A stretch of DNA of 64,000 nt, taken from positions 51,561,665 to 51,625,664 of the forward strand of contig JAHLJT010003656.1 of the NCBI GenBank assembly GCA_031308135.1. Direction: 5' to 3'. The stretch's first letter is position 1; each line of letters starts with the position of its first letter. Position numbers and translations under genes: made by a program. The DNA comes from Acheta domesticus. Taxonomy: Eukaryota; Arthropoda; Insecta; Orthoptera; Gryllidae. Below the pieces are notes generated by a model, which saw nothing but the letters and a program-made list of their open reading frames with translations, was not told where the DNA came from and ran no database searches. Positions 35,126 to 45,559 of the stretch are shown piece by piece.

Positions 35126-35405
35126 GGGCGGGGCGGCGCGGGGCGGGGCGGGGCGGGGCGGGGCGGGGCGGGGCGGGGCGGCGCGGGGTGGGGCGGGGCG
35201 GGGCGGCGCGGGGTGGGGCGGGGTGGGGCGGGGGTGGGGCGGGGTGGGGCGGGGCGGGGCGGGGCGGGGCGGCGCGGGGTGGGGCGGGGTGGGGCGGGGT
35301 GGGGCTGGGCGGGGCGGGGCGGGGCGGGGCGGGGCGGCGCGGGGTGGGGCGGGGTGGGGCGGGGCGGGGCGGGGCGGGGCGGGGCGGGGCGGGGCGGGGC
35401 GGGGC
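35126..35405. repeat. (GGGGC)n pentanucleotide array
   Basis: A G-rich array of the pentamer GGGGC/GGGGT with occasional GGCGC breaks, roughly 55 units. The plus strand is strongly prone to G-quadruplexes. Several long glycine/arginine and proline frames overlap it; all are artefacts. Confidence 0.95.
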
Positions 35406-36637
35406 AGACGGCCGCCGCCGCGAGTGAGCGGCGCGGACAGCGCGACGGGCCGGCGCCGTGCAAAGGGCTTGAAGTCGCTCCTGCGCCGACAGCGCTCGCA
35501 ACGACTGGCCCAAGACGTAAAGGCGAGGCCTCGCGGCTCTCAGCCGGCGGCTGCCTGCGGCACGGAAGAGCTGCTTTCCAGGCGGAGCTCTCACGCAAAA
35601 CAACGGGATTGGCAGCGCTTGGGCTGGGAGCTGCCTGCTGGCCGTATACTCATTGCTATTAAACGCGCCAGTTTGGACGCGAAGCGCCCGGGGTGCGGCG
35701 AAAGAAAACTTGCCACTTTTCCTCGAGCTAACGTACGAGCTTGGTTTTTGTTTTGTTTTACTCGGTTCTCTTTCAAGAACTCCTTTTGAATGGGAAGTTT
35801 CCTGCGTTACGGGAAAAATCGTTCAAGTTTATTGATGCAGTTTGCGTGTTTTTGGTAATTGGCGTAAAATGTACAAAAAATTGCTATTAGTCTTGGAACA
35901 TTTTTTTGTGTTAAGAACTTTCGCGCGAAACAGAAGCAAGAAGACGTGAAACATTGCAGGTTGTTGCAAAAAATGCAGTCTTAATAAACGAGATTCGGAA
36001 AAGAAACACCATCATGTATAGGTGCAAAATGCATTTTTTCTTGCGATTGGCTACTTTTTGAAACATTCATATTACGTTTTTATTATATATCTGATGATAA
36101 ATAATTGTTTTCAGATAGTACCTCCACTTGTAGTACATACGTGAAGTTTAGTGTTGACGGCATTTGTGAAACAAACAGATACCTGGGGGAATAAATAAAT
36201 CTGTCCTGTTTCCAGTTCTTGCTCCGAGACTAGGGAAAAACTTTGTAGCTCGTGGAAGATGAATACATCGTCTTGCGACGGAAGAGAACTTTATTACCAT
36301 GAGATGGACGGGAAAACAGACACAGAAGATGTCGGAATACATCACTTGAGAGAGAAGAGGGACGATGCCAAGGAGAGAGTAGTTGAAACGATGGCAGCGA
36401 AAATTCTGCAGGAGAATTTTTAACAGAGATTCAAAGTGTTTTAATATATAAATAAAAAGGTTCAGGAAATGATTATTTTTTACTAATAATAAAAAGAAGC
36501 AACACTATCTAACCCAATGAAAGAAATGAATGTCAAGGACAATAAATTTACTCATGTGATGAGTTAAGTAAGAAATCATGCTAAAATGCAATCGGAAATA
36601 ATTCAGTTCAACAGAAAATGGGAATTAAACATTCTTT
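35406..36637. other. No recognised gene
   Basis: A GC-rich, CpG-containing shoulder (35406-35740) follows the GGGGC array and then gives way to AT-rich sequence. The frames have no recognisable domain. Confidence 0.45.
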
Positions 36638-36871
36638 GTGAAAGATTCCCCATTAAGACAACCTAGGATCGTTTTATTTGATAAAACTATAAGAACAGCA
36701 TTGATTGCCGAAGTTATAGTTTCTACTGATGTCAAACTAATACCAAGAATTCAAGTGAAAAAACGAAAATTCGGGCAGTTAACCGTTGCCTTGAATGACA
36801 TGTGCAGATCACGGAGAGAAGAGATAGTGCATGTGACAGTATCGGGGAGCGGGGCAAACACGAAAGATTGA
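36638..36871 (+). pseudogene. Possible LINE-derived C-terminal fragment
   Basis: A 77-codon frame reads IVLFDKTIRTALIAEVIVST, then DVKLIPRIQVKKRKFGQL and TVALNDMCRS. The order of a DK...ALI-V-V-D strand, a KK-K-L block and a trailing VHVTVSGSG recalls the region just before the VIPVVIGALG motif in non-LTR C-termini, such as the fragment at 13.88 kb. The similarity is by eye and weak. It could also be a chance frame. Confidence 0.3.
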
Positions 36872-36977
36872 GAGAAAAACTATAATGAAAAGAAAAGACG
36901 TCACGATTTTCAGAAAGCTGCTGATAGATCGTAACGAATGTGGACTGGAGTGGGGGAGACCGCAAATGCCCTCAGCT

Positions 36978-37250
36978 GATGGGCGTGGGCGGGTGCATCG
37001 TCATTGAGGCCGGTGGGCGTGGCCCTAGGCGGGGGCCAGGGCCAGGGCCAGGGCGAGGGCGAAGGCGAGGACGACGGCGTGGACGAGGGCGTGGCCCTGG
37101 GCGAGGGCCAGGGCGAGGGCGAGGGCGAGGACGACGGCGTGGACGAGGGCGAGGGCGAGGACGAGGGCGTGGCCCTGGGCGCGGGCGAGGACGTGGCCCT
37201 GCGCGAGGGCGTGGGCCAGGGCGAGGGGCGAATGCAAGGGCGCGAGCGCG
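36978..37250. repeat. G-rich island (GGGCGAGGGC / GGGCCA)
   Basis: An array of 6-bp-based units (GGGCCA, GGGCGA, GGACGA, GGGCGT) with higher-order repeats of about 66 bp (compare 37060-37100 with 37126-37160). All frames are artefacts of arginine, glycine or alanine runs. Confidence 0.9.
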
Positions 37251-37489
37251 CGAGTGGGCGTCCGGAGAGTCCGCCCCGCGCGTGTTTGACGCCGCCGCTA
37301 TCAGCGCGACACAGCGCGCGCCCCGTGTTCGCGGCTCCCTCGCATCAAGCCACACGCGCCCCACCCCTCACGACCTCCGTCACGCTCTCTATCCGGCTCG
37401 TGGCGTTTGGTGGGCGCTGCTGACGCCTTCGACCAGCGGGGTGCGACCCGTGGCTCAAGTGGAGTTATAGTAGAAGAGCGAACTCTCCG

Positions 37490-37985
37490 TTCACTGACTG
37501 GTTGTTCAGTCCGGGCGCGTCAACGGCTGAGGTTGTTAGTCATTCAAGTGCAGGGCATGTTTTTTCCTCAGGAGGTGACGGTGATCTTTCTCGCTGACTG
37601 TCGGGATCCGGTGCCGGCCTACCGTTGGCTGGCGGAGTTTTCCCTCAACCACGTATCTCCCATCAGTGGGGCACCGCCTCAGCCGGGACAAGTTTTCAGT
37701 TCCCGAGCGGTCTCCCGACTTGTGTGGCAGTGTACTGCATGTTAGTGTAAGTGTGTGTGTGTGAGAGAGGTGAGAATAGGACGAGGAAGAGAAAGAAGAA
37801 ATTGCGTGCGGTCCGTGGCCCGTTTGTTACGGTACTACTCCACCATTCACCTGGAATTCTTCTCCAGACTGCGGCTGAACTAGCTCTCTATCCAACGTCG
37901 GCACTCTAATCTAGGACCTCCCGGTCTGAGGCACTGCAGTGAAATCAGTTAATGCCCTGAGCCACCTCTGCCGATTGCGAGCTCT
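37490..37985 (-). mobile_element. SINE-A copy (complete)
   Basis: This is the best copy for the head. The minus strand reads CGGCAGAGGTGGCTCAGGGC (an A-box-like TGGCTCAGGGC), CTCAGACCGGGAGGTCC, then CCGTAACAAACGGGCCACGG, a CT-rich tract with (CA)n, GTCGGGAGACCGC, GGTGCCCCACTGATGGGAG, the 3' block ATCACCGTCACCTCC, and TTGACGCGCCCGG near 37515. Its body matches the other SINE-A copies. It lies about 240 bp from a G-rich island. Confidence 0.8.
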
Positions 37986-38157
37986 GGGTGTTCTCCCGTT
38001 ACCGATGCTTCTCATTTCTGCGTAATTCACCTCAGCAGCGATTGTTCGCGCATCGCTCAAGGGATTCAGTGATCTGACCTTAAAAACATTAGTCGATTAA
38101 ACCCCAACAAACTTATATAACTAAATAAATAAACAAACCTACCTTCCCCGATCCCCG

Positions 38158-38245
38158 GTGGCCGAGATTGCTGAGCCAGTGCTGTCGTAGCGATCTCAGG
38201 CCGAAGGATTGCGGGTTCGAGTCCCGCCTCGGGCAGAGTTGTATT
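38158..38245 (+). mobile_element. SINE-B head (tRNA-Leu/Ser-like)
   Basis: A tRNA-like sequence with GGTGGCCGAGATTGCTGAGC (A box GTGGCCGAG) and GCGGGTTCGAGTCCCGCC (a perfect B box with a T-arm stem). The acceptor stem is not intact and it runs into a (TTTA)n tail (ATTTATTTATTTA). It is a SINE head, not a functional tRNA gene. GTGGCCGAG is typical of class II tRNAs (Leu/Ser). Confidence 0.7.
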
Positions 38246-38649
38246 TATTTATTTATTTAGTCAAAAAACAGTAAAAACTGTATATGACGTGTGGGGAAAG
38301 AAATTTATCTGCGCACATTTTCTTGAGGGCCAGAATTTTATTAAAAAAAAACGAAAAAATTAATTTAGAAAATAATTATTTTAGAAAAATAAAGATATTT
38401 GAAAAATGTTTTTTCCCGAGTTATAGAAAATCAATTTCAAGTGTAAATGAACTACAAGCAAAAGGAGTGCTCAACAAAACGTGCGCACAGGGAAGCTACA
38501 TTTACGTCCAGAAGCAAAACAGGGGCCATCTCAGCATTTGCTCTATGGATCAGGGAAACTGGACAAAAACCTCATCGAGATGGGGGTCATTGACCCGGAA
38601 GCTGAAGTACATTACTTGTTACAGGCGTATTAAATATTTTTTTAAATGT
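38246..38649. other. No confident feature
   Basis: A 149-codon plus-strand frame (38284-38733) runs into the LINE 3' UTR. Part of another frame near 38455-38590 reads AHREATFTSRSKTGAISAFA, which has balanced composition but which I cannot assign. Confidence 0.35.
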
Positions 38650-38698
38650 ATACAATGCAAACATAAACCAATTCATTATATATCTTTGTTTTGTTACA

Positions 38699-41619
38699 TT
38701 ATTTTTCTTTTTCACGATCAGTATAGTCTCTAATTGTATAGAAACAGTTTTGCAGCAGAAAAGATTTTACTTTTAACTTAAATTTGTATACCGACTTTAA
38801 TTGTTTTATGTCATCTGGCAATGCGTTGTAAAGTAACGTACATGTATTGTATGTCGATTTCTTGTACTGAGCTGTTGATACTGACACTTGATGCACGTGA
38901 TTTCTACGGCGTGTGTTGTAATTATAAATATCAATATTGCATGAAAATATGTTCCCTCCGTTAAGTAGGTCATTTTTGACAAATATTACAGATTCGTAAA
39001 TAAATAGACAAGGCAATGGTAGGATTCCCAGCTCAATGAAAAGAGGCTTGCAGGAATCACGTGGAAGGCATTTTTTCATTATTCGAATAATTTTCTTTTG
39101 CAATCTGAAGGTCTGAATACTACAGGATGGGCTTCCCCAGAATATTATGCCATATCTCAGGCGGGAATGCACATTTGCAAAATAAACGCAACGAGCTGCA
39201 TGAAGGCTGACAGAATTTGAAAGAATTCTGAATGCATAGCATAATGAACTTAATTTAGTGTTTAATTCTGTTATATGTACATTCCATTTGAGGTTTGATT
39301 GAATTGAAAGACCTAAAAATTTTGTTGCCTCAACATCAGCTAATTGCATATTGTTCATTTTGAATGGAACATGCGATTTCCGATTTGAGATGCAAAAATG
39401 CATTGAAACAGTTTTTCTTTCGTTAACAATTAATTTGTTATTATTAAACCAATTTGAAACTTCTGAAATTGTACTATTTACTGCTTCTTTTTTGCAAAGA
39501 ACATTCGTGTCATCAGCAAACAGAACCGTTCTTCCATTTTTAATAGACGAGGGCATATCGTTTACATATAACAGAAAGAGAATAGGACCTAAGATCGAAC
39601 CTTGCGGGACCCCATGCACAATTGGCAAAGAATTGGAAATATAAGTATGTAATGTCCTTTCCTGCCAGTATGGTATTTCTACTCTTTGAGTCCGATGTTT
39701 AAGGTAAGAAGTTATCCAATCTAGGGCAATACCACGAATTCCATACGAAGGTAATTTTGAGAGCAAGATCTTATGGTCAATAACGTCAAAAGCTTTCGAG
39801 AGATCTAAGAATATTCCAATGGGTACTTCATTTTGGTCTATTGATGAAGCAACATCTTTGAGAAAAGAAAAAATGGCAGTTTCCGTAGATTTTGATTTTC
39901 TAAAACCGTGTTGTGAGTCTGAAAACGCTCTGTTTTTCCTGAGAAATGTTTCCATTCGTAAGTAGAAAAGCCTTTCTAATATTTTTGAGAAAACTGACAA
40001 AAGAGAAATTGGCCGGTAATTTTGAATATCATTTTTGTTCCCTTTTTTAAAAAGTGGCTTAATTTTTGCTGTTTTGAAAATATCTGGAAATATTCCTGTA
40101 CATAAAGAAGCATTGAAAATGTGAGTTAACGGATGTATAAAGGCAGGTGCACAAGTTTTTAATAAACAATCCGGAAATTCATCTAAACCAGATGAATATT
40201 TATTTTTTAGTTTACTGACTATTCTGAGGATTTCGTTGGGAGAAGTTTCGGGAATAAACATCGTATCTGAAATTTTTTGGGAAGTGTAAAATGTTGAATT
40301 TTGTGATTTTAGTCCCTTCGTGAGATCAGACGCAATTCTGGAAAAGTGTTTGTTGAAGAGATTGGCAACTTTTTCCGGATTACTCGTTTCTCTTTCATTA
40401 TCCTTTAAAATAACATTCTCTACAAGGTATCGAGATGATGTGGTTGTATTTTTTACGATATCCCACATTGCTTTAGTTTTGTTACTAGCGCTCAAAATGT
40501 CCTGACTATTTTTCATTATTTTTGCCTGAACTATTACTTTTCTTAAAATTCTTTTATATTCTCGGAAGTATATATGGAAACCGGGTGATACGTTATGATG
40601 TTTAGAAATAAAGTAAAGTGTACGTTTGTTTTTACACGATGTTCTAATTCCTTGTGTGATCCAAGTATTACTTTTGCTTGAAATGTTTAATTTTCTCTTT
40701 TTAAGAGGAAAGCACGCGTTAAAATGAATTGAAAGCTTGGAGAAAAATAAATTATATTTTTCATTTGTGTCAACAGCGTTATAAACTGCGTCCCATGATT
40801 CCTTCATCAAGTAGTCCGTAAATAATTTTATATTAACTTTAGTGAATGCTCTGCACATACGTGTATTATTTATTGTGTCAGTGTTTATGTTCTTAGTAAT
40901 TGTAAGAATTTGTGCCTCGTGGTCACTGCATCCTAGATTATTCTTTATTATTTCATACGTAGTTGTGGTTTTGTTAATTATAATTTGATCTAATGCTTTT
41001 TGTGATTATTCCGTGTAGGTACATTCACTGTAATGTCTAAATTAAAAGAATGAAGTAAATTGAGAAACTGCTCTTTTTCGTGGGATTCGCTCAGAAAATC
41101 AATATTGGAATCTCCACATACAACAATGGATTTAAAAGAGAGTTTACTAATTTTGTTCAGAATTATCTCTAGATTTTCCATGAATGTGAAATAATCTGAA
41201 GCTCGCTTTGTTGGAGGTCTGTAAATGCAAAGTAAGATAATTTTGAGCGTAGTAAGATGTACTACTGTTGTTTCAAAAACTTTTTCAACTGCATATAAAT
41301 TGAATTCTGACAAGAAGGTAGAATCAATATAATTTCTTATGTAAATACACGAACCTCCGTAAGCAGGGCCCTTATTTGATTCCCTCGCCCTACAATACGA
41401 TCCTGCAAGGTAAAAGCTAGGAATTTGGAGTGTATTTATATCATTTTGAGACAACCAATGTTCTGTAAAGCAAAAAACATCTATTTGTCTTAGATCACAT
41501 TGTAATGCTGCCTCGATAAATTCAATTTTATTTGAAAGAGATTGCACATTATGATGCATTATTCGAATCTTTTGCAAGTACCTACACGGATGTTTTTCTG
41601 CTGCATCTGACTGTAGTTG
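38699..41619 (-). pseudogene. LINE ORF2: endonuclease and reverse transcriptase (one frameshift)
   Basis: The protein nicks target DNA and reverse-transcribes the element RNA. The endonuclease part (41619 to about 41000) has IRIMHHNVQSLSNK, the catalytic Glu in CFTEHWLS, YGGSCIYIR and VVCGDSNIDF. After a one-base shift within an A-run near 41000 the frame continues as KALDQIIIN and LGCSDHEAQ, which carries the SDH catalytic motif. RT motifs in the 719-codon frame from 40858 are KPLFKKGN...NYRPISLLS (about 268-288), FLDLSKAFD (about 350-358), HGVPQGSILGP (about 415-425) and the FADD catalytic box (447-450). It ends in REKEK and TAA at 38701-38699. The first ATG lies 20 codons after the ORF1 stop, inside the first endonuclease strand. 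Confidence 0.9.
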
Positions 41620-41622
41620 CTA
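41614..41622 (-). promoter_or_regulatory. Candidate stop-codon readthrough site UAG-CAA-CUA
   Basis: The ORF1 terminator and the next two codons read TAG CAA CTA on the minus strand. ORF2 continues in the same frame with no other stop until the frameshift. This matches the UAG-CAR-YYA consensus known for leaky termination in plant-virus replicase genes. Readthrough would make an ORF1-ORF2 fusion. The sequence match is direct; the function is inferred. Confidence 0.4.
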
Positions 41623-42190
41623 TTTATTTATTTCATTTTTACCTCGAGTGCGTGGTCGAAGGAAGTATCGTGTCCCAGCAGTGACAAGAGGTGAGGAAGG
41701 AGGGGTGACAGATGTAGAGGAATGAATAGTGGGAGAGGTAATACACGGATTAGGTTCAGGGGATAAGGTAATTGGGCCCAAAGGGGTCCCAGAGGATGGA
41801 AGAGAACTAGGAGATGTGGGTGGGGATGGGTCTTGGGCAGGACACTGCCAAGTTTGTGAAATGATGTGTTTTGCAAGCTCACTACCGAGTGCATGTTTTC
41901 CGACAAGGTTCAGGTGAAGACCATGTCGGGTGAAGTGTTTTTCTGAGAGAAAGTTTAGCTAAAACAATTTAACATGTGTGTCTCTCAGATGCAGTTTCAA
42001 TTGGTTGTTTGCGTGACTAATTTCTTTGCATAGTGTGGGCTTGTTGTACCAGAAGGGCAGAGTCGAGACTACAATGTTCGTGTTTTGGGTGGCACGTTGT
42101 AATTTGTCAACATGTTCTTCAGGTGTAAAGTGACCACCCAAATTAATGTCATTCTGCCCTCCTATGATAATTACAGTATCCCGTTTAGTG
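41620..42190 (-). pseudogene. LINE ORF1, SGNH-esterase domain (partial, one stop)
   Basis: The minus strand reads LTKRDTVIIIGGQNDINLGG (block III-type G-x-ND), IVVSTLPFWYN and LKLHLRDTHVKLF, then an in-frame TAG at 41961-41959, then LNFLSEKHFTRHGLHLNLVG and KHALGSELAKHII (the D/H catalytic-block region). A Pro/Ser/Thr-rich linker leads to a basic end, RYFLRPRTRGKNEINK, and TAG at 41622-41620. Esterase-type ORF1s occur in CR1-group LINEs, where they are thought to bind RNA or lipid. The N-terminus beyond about 42190 is not recognisable. All of ORF1 is in the same frame as the start of ORF2. Confidence 0.75.
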
Positions 42191-42218
42191 AGGGTTTTTG
42201 TGTGTATTTGTGTTCGTC

Positions 42219-42533
42219 CTTTAACCCCCTAGTATCACCATACCATGTCGTCTTCGCAGTTACCATAACGTTAAGCCCAATAGTGGTCGCTAATGACCTA
42301 GATGTTGATGCGACCATAAATCTCTGGTCACGGGGTAAAAGTTATTGGGGGATTATTGAGCCAACGCTTTTTCCTTTGTTAAACGCCGTTTCCCAACGCT
42401 TTTGTCGCGTTAAGGAGGCAACATTTGAATTCGGTCATTTTTCTGAAACAAAATACAGATATTTAACTTGTAGCTTCAGTACTTAACCCAATTACGCCAA
42501 AAATTGACTTAAGACCTTTTACCCCGTGATCAC
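42219..42533. repeat. Three related ACCCC blocks, possible small MITE
   Basis: CTTTAACCCCCTAGTATCAC (42219), its inverted relative TGGTCACGGGGTAAAAG (42325-42341) and CTTTTACCCCGTGATCAC (42515-42532) occur within 315 bp at the 5' edge of the LINE. The last two form an inverted repeat of about 22/28 positions. The first begins at a TTAA. They may be piggyBac-like termini that truncated the LINE 5' end, but no pair of duplications is perfect. Confidence 0.3.
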
Positions 42534-42924
42534 AGAAATAAAAAAAAATAATAAAAATAAACCTACCTTCACAAGTTCATCCATTCATATTTCCGGCATC
42601 ATTTCGCTAACCTTTCTTTTCCCTTTCCTTTCTCTATGTTTATTCTTTGGCCTTCCTCTGCCGTCGCCGCCGCCTGCGCCCGATCGGCGACAGTTTGTGC
42701 GATTAGGCGCTTTGAGCCGCGCCGCCGCCGGCACTTGTAAGACGCCCAGGCGTTCCCATGGGAACCGGCATGGGCTTCCGTTGACGTCACTCAGCCGTTT
42801 CCGAGTTACGATTAGTCGTTATCTCCGAGTGTCGATCGCGTTCCATTTTAATCGATTCTCCCCCCCCCCCGTGCCCGCCCTCGCCCCCCGACGACTGCCC
42901 TCGCGGAAACCCTGCGGCCCAACG
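42534..42924. other. Mixed sequence, no gene recognised
   Basis: A moderately GC-rich, CpG-containing block (42650-42920) with a short poly-C tract. The 149-codon frame at 42526-42975 has no recognisable domain. Confidence 0.4.
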
Positions 42925-43385
42925 CACATTGCACCGACACGAAATTGGTTATCGCATAATTTCTCCCTAAATTAGTTGTGGTTACCAATTCTTTTTATAA
43001 TACAATTTTTTTTATTAATAAAAAATTGCAACTTACGAAACGTTTCACAGTAACTTTAATGTCAGCTCTGTCCCATATACTACAATAATGTCAATGATCT
43101 TGGCTGTCCGGATGACGCCACGTCGAAGACTGTGTTACTGACGTTTCGACCATTTTGTCGTGTTCTTCCTCACAGCTGGTCTGTCTTCCCTCAGACTGCA
43201 GCCCAAAGCATTGAAAAGCACGCGCAATCATTGCACAGATACTAAATTGTTTATCGCATAATCTTCCGTAAATTAGTTGTGGTTACCAAAACGAATTTTG
43301 CAGCTTAAAAAATGTTTCACTGTAAGTTAAATGTCAGCTCTTTTGTCATCGAAATATACTGCAATAATTACGTGATATATGATTT
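42925..43385. repeat. Direct repeat of about 150 bp flanking a hammerhead-like segment
   Basis: Blocks at about 42935-43085 and 43235-43380 share TTATCGCATAAT, TAAATTAGTTGTGGTTACCA, TGTTTCAC-GTAA and ATGTCAGCTCT in the same order, about 300 bp apart. Between them the minus strand reads GTGAGGA (43173-43167), a CGAC-AAAATG-GTCG hairpin, then GAAAC (43147-43143), GTCAGTAACACAG. This is one mismatch from a CUGANGA-stem-GAAA hammerhead core order. Confidence 0.5.
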
Positions 43386-43774
43386 TAGAATAACACTATA
43401 ATATTAAACCAAAAAACAAGATAAATATTAACTTACTTTTCAATAATAAATATTTGTTTGGTATTTTGATCGAAAATTAAGGTGGCGCAATATTAATTGG
43501 TTGGTCATTTTTGTTTCTTTATCGTTTTTTGGACGACGACACAGGCAATACGTTACTGCATATTTTTAGTATGTACAGTCACAGCGCATTCGTCTGAACA
43601 AAATAAAATGTATATCTATATAAAATGTATATAAATATATATCTTTGAAAAAAAGTCATGAAATCATTATGATTTTGTTGAATGCCCTGAACAATGGCTT
43701 TGTGTTGGGGCTGTTCGCATTCTGTGTGTGCAAGTGAGAAACTAGCTCTATTTTCTCGCAGAACGATTTAGCGT
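43386..43774. other. AT-rich stretch, nothing recognised
   Basis: No gene, repeat or terminus identified. Confidence 0.5.
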
Positions 43775-43946
43775 TGTCCGATTTAATCCGTGGTCCGAAT
43801 TAATCCGTGGTCCGATTTAATCCATGGTCCGATTTCATCCGCGGTCCAATTTAATCCGTGGTCCGATTTAATCCGCGGCCCGATTTAATCCATGGTCCGA
43901 TTTAATCCGCGGTCCGATTTAATCCGTGGTTCGATTTAGTTCGTGG
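43775..43946. repeat. 17-bp minisatellite, about 10 copies
   Basis: Tandem units of GGTCCGATTTAATCCGT with single-base variants (CCATGG, CCGCGG and CCGTGG at the junctions). Several junctions create CCGCGG or CCATGG palindromes. Confidence 0.95.
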
Positions 43947-44864
43947 GCCTCGAGATGGGCCCAGGTGCTGCCTCGGAGCGGGGAGGTGGCTCCGACTTGG
44001 GGGAGGGCGGAGTGGTCTGGTATGAGCAAGTCTGTGCCATTTTGTAGCGCGTCTCGTTACGTTCTCTCTATATATGCAGAATAAAGGTAGACATTCCGGC
44101 GGTTCCTCATTACTTAATACAACACACTGGTATTTATATGAACTTCGCTTGATACTAAAATATAAGTAAACGGCAGCTCACGTCAACTACGGCAACAGGA
44201 ATTCAAGGGTCTTATCGGTAACTCACGAAGTTTCATTAGCATTCTTAGAATTCCGAAACTTTAGAGAATATTTTTATTTTAAAAGACCACTCTTACTAGT
44301 TTAAATATTACAATGCATTATCTCATTGAATTGGATAGTCTTTACATTTCTTTTGTGTCTTTTTGTGTCCTGAATAATGATGTTTCAAAATATAAAATCA
44401 TTTTTAAATAATACAATGTTTTCTGAAAAAAAAAATAAAGGTCAATTTAAAAATTTGAATGATTTTGAACTTAAAAAATTAAAATAATGGAAGTACAATA
44501 TGTGAAATGTCAATAATTAATTGAAAGGAAATGTCAGAATGAGCTGAGCTTACTTCTAAAAACAAAAAGACCAATCTCTCTTATTCTCAAGGTATTCATA
44601 TTTGAATGTTGTAAATGCCCTTTTTCATATTGGTTAAAATAATATTTTGAGTTGAATAATCATTTAGGACACATTAGTTCTGTTAAAAACCATCATTTAG
44701 CATTTTCATTTTTATCTATGAGAACGAAAAGTGACAGCCGATGTGTCCTCATTTTGCTTCGTGTTGCACACCTGTACGGTCTCACGATTTCCCATTCAGC
44801 GAGCAAGTGATCTTCGTTGCCAAGGGAACTCATTCATGGCACTATCACGCCAGTCCTCTCCCTC
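43947..44864. other. No gene recognised; possible LTR-like segment
   Basis: At 44042-44150 there is TGTAGCGCGTCTC, a TATA-like TCTCTATATATGCAG, an AATAAA at about 44081 and TACTTAATACAACACACTGG. Such an arrangement is seen in solo LTRs, but a matching second LTR or a duplication was not found. The rest is AT-rich. Confidence 0.3.
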
Positions 44865-45265
44865 CGACCCCCGCCCCAAACCGCCCCGCCCCCTTGCCCC
44901 GCCCCGCCCTGCCCCGCCCGCCTCCGACCCCATGCTTCCGCCCCTAAGTCCCCGCTCCCTGCCCCCACGCCCACGCCCCCACGCCCACGCCCCCACGCCG
45001 ACACCCCCACGCCCACGCCCCCACGCCCACGCCCACGCCCCACGCCCACGCACCCCATTTGCTTCTGTTCCGCTCTACCCCCACGCTTACGCCCTGACGC
45101 CTCCACACCCCCGACTCTGCCCCCGCCTCCACGCCCTCGCTCACTCCCCCTCGTCCCCACTCTCCAACAACCGCTCATTGCGCCTTTCATCCTCCACCCA
45201 TCCACCCCCGCCAGCTCTCTTGAGCCCCGCCCTCCCGCTCCTCCCCTCCCCGGCCCCTTGCTCTG
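44865..45265. repeat. C-rich island (CCACGCCCACGCC)
   Basis: A plus-strand C-rich repeat of CACGCC and CCCCACGCCCACG units (densest at 44965-45055), grading into CTCCCC sequence. It is followed by a CpG-rich shoulder to about 45490. The long frames on both strands are artefacts. Confidence 0.9.
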
Positions 45266-45559
45266 GCTAGCAACAGCTGCGAGGCGGAGCAGAGATAGGG
45301 GAGGGGGCGAGCGATCCGGCGCAGGTGTTTGTTCGCGCGGCGGCTGCGAGAGGCTTCATTTCGCTCCGAGCGGAGCGCTCTCATCGCTCGGCGGAGGCGG
45401 CTGCCGAAGAGGAACTCACCCGAAGTCCTTCCGCTTTGCCGCCGTCCCTGTCCCTGCCACACCGCAGCGGCGACGATCCTTTCCAACCATGGTACGAGTG
45501 GAGAGTCTAATTTTGGAAAAGAAATAAACTTAACACGGAATTAAGACAAAATTATTATC

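Larger units (their letters stand above)
38650..42190 (-). mobile_element. Near-complete CR1/Daphne-like LINE
   Basis: A minus-strand non-LTR retrotransposon with ORF1 (SGNH esterase-like), ORF2 (AP endonuclease plus reverse transcriptase) and a short AT-rich 3' UTR. The combination of an esterase-type ORF1 with an APE-type ORF2, and C-terminal LRYGIIFWG and FRLQKKIIRIM blocks, is characteristic of the CR1/L2/Daphne group. ORF1 is incomplete at its N-terminus. Lesions seen are one in-frame TAG inside ORF1 and a one-base frameshift near 41000 in ORF2. The RT domain is uninterrupted, so this copy is fairly young. Confidence 0.85.

Noticed and set aside
38158..38245. tRNA gene
   Set aside because: A and B boxes are good, but the acceptor stem is imperfect and the sequence runs into a TTTA tail. 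The same head occurs truncated at 30.84 kb attached to a SINE body.
42219..42345. N-terminal extension of LINE ORF1
   Set aside because: The frame stays open for about 40 codons upstream of 42190 but does not resemble the esterase N-terminus, lies in a possible small inserted element and stops at a TAA.
44042..44150. Solo LTR
   Set aside because: TATA-like and AATAAA signals are present, but there is no partner LTR, no clear TG...CA pair and no target duplication.
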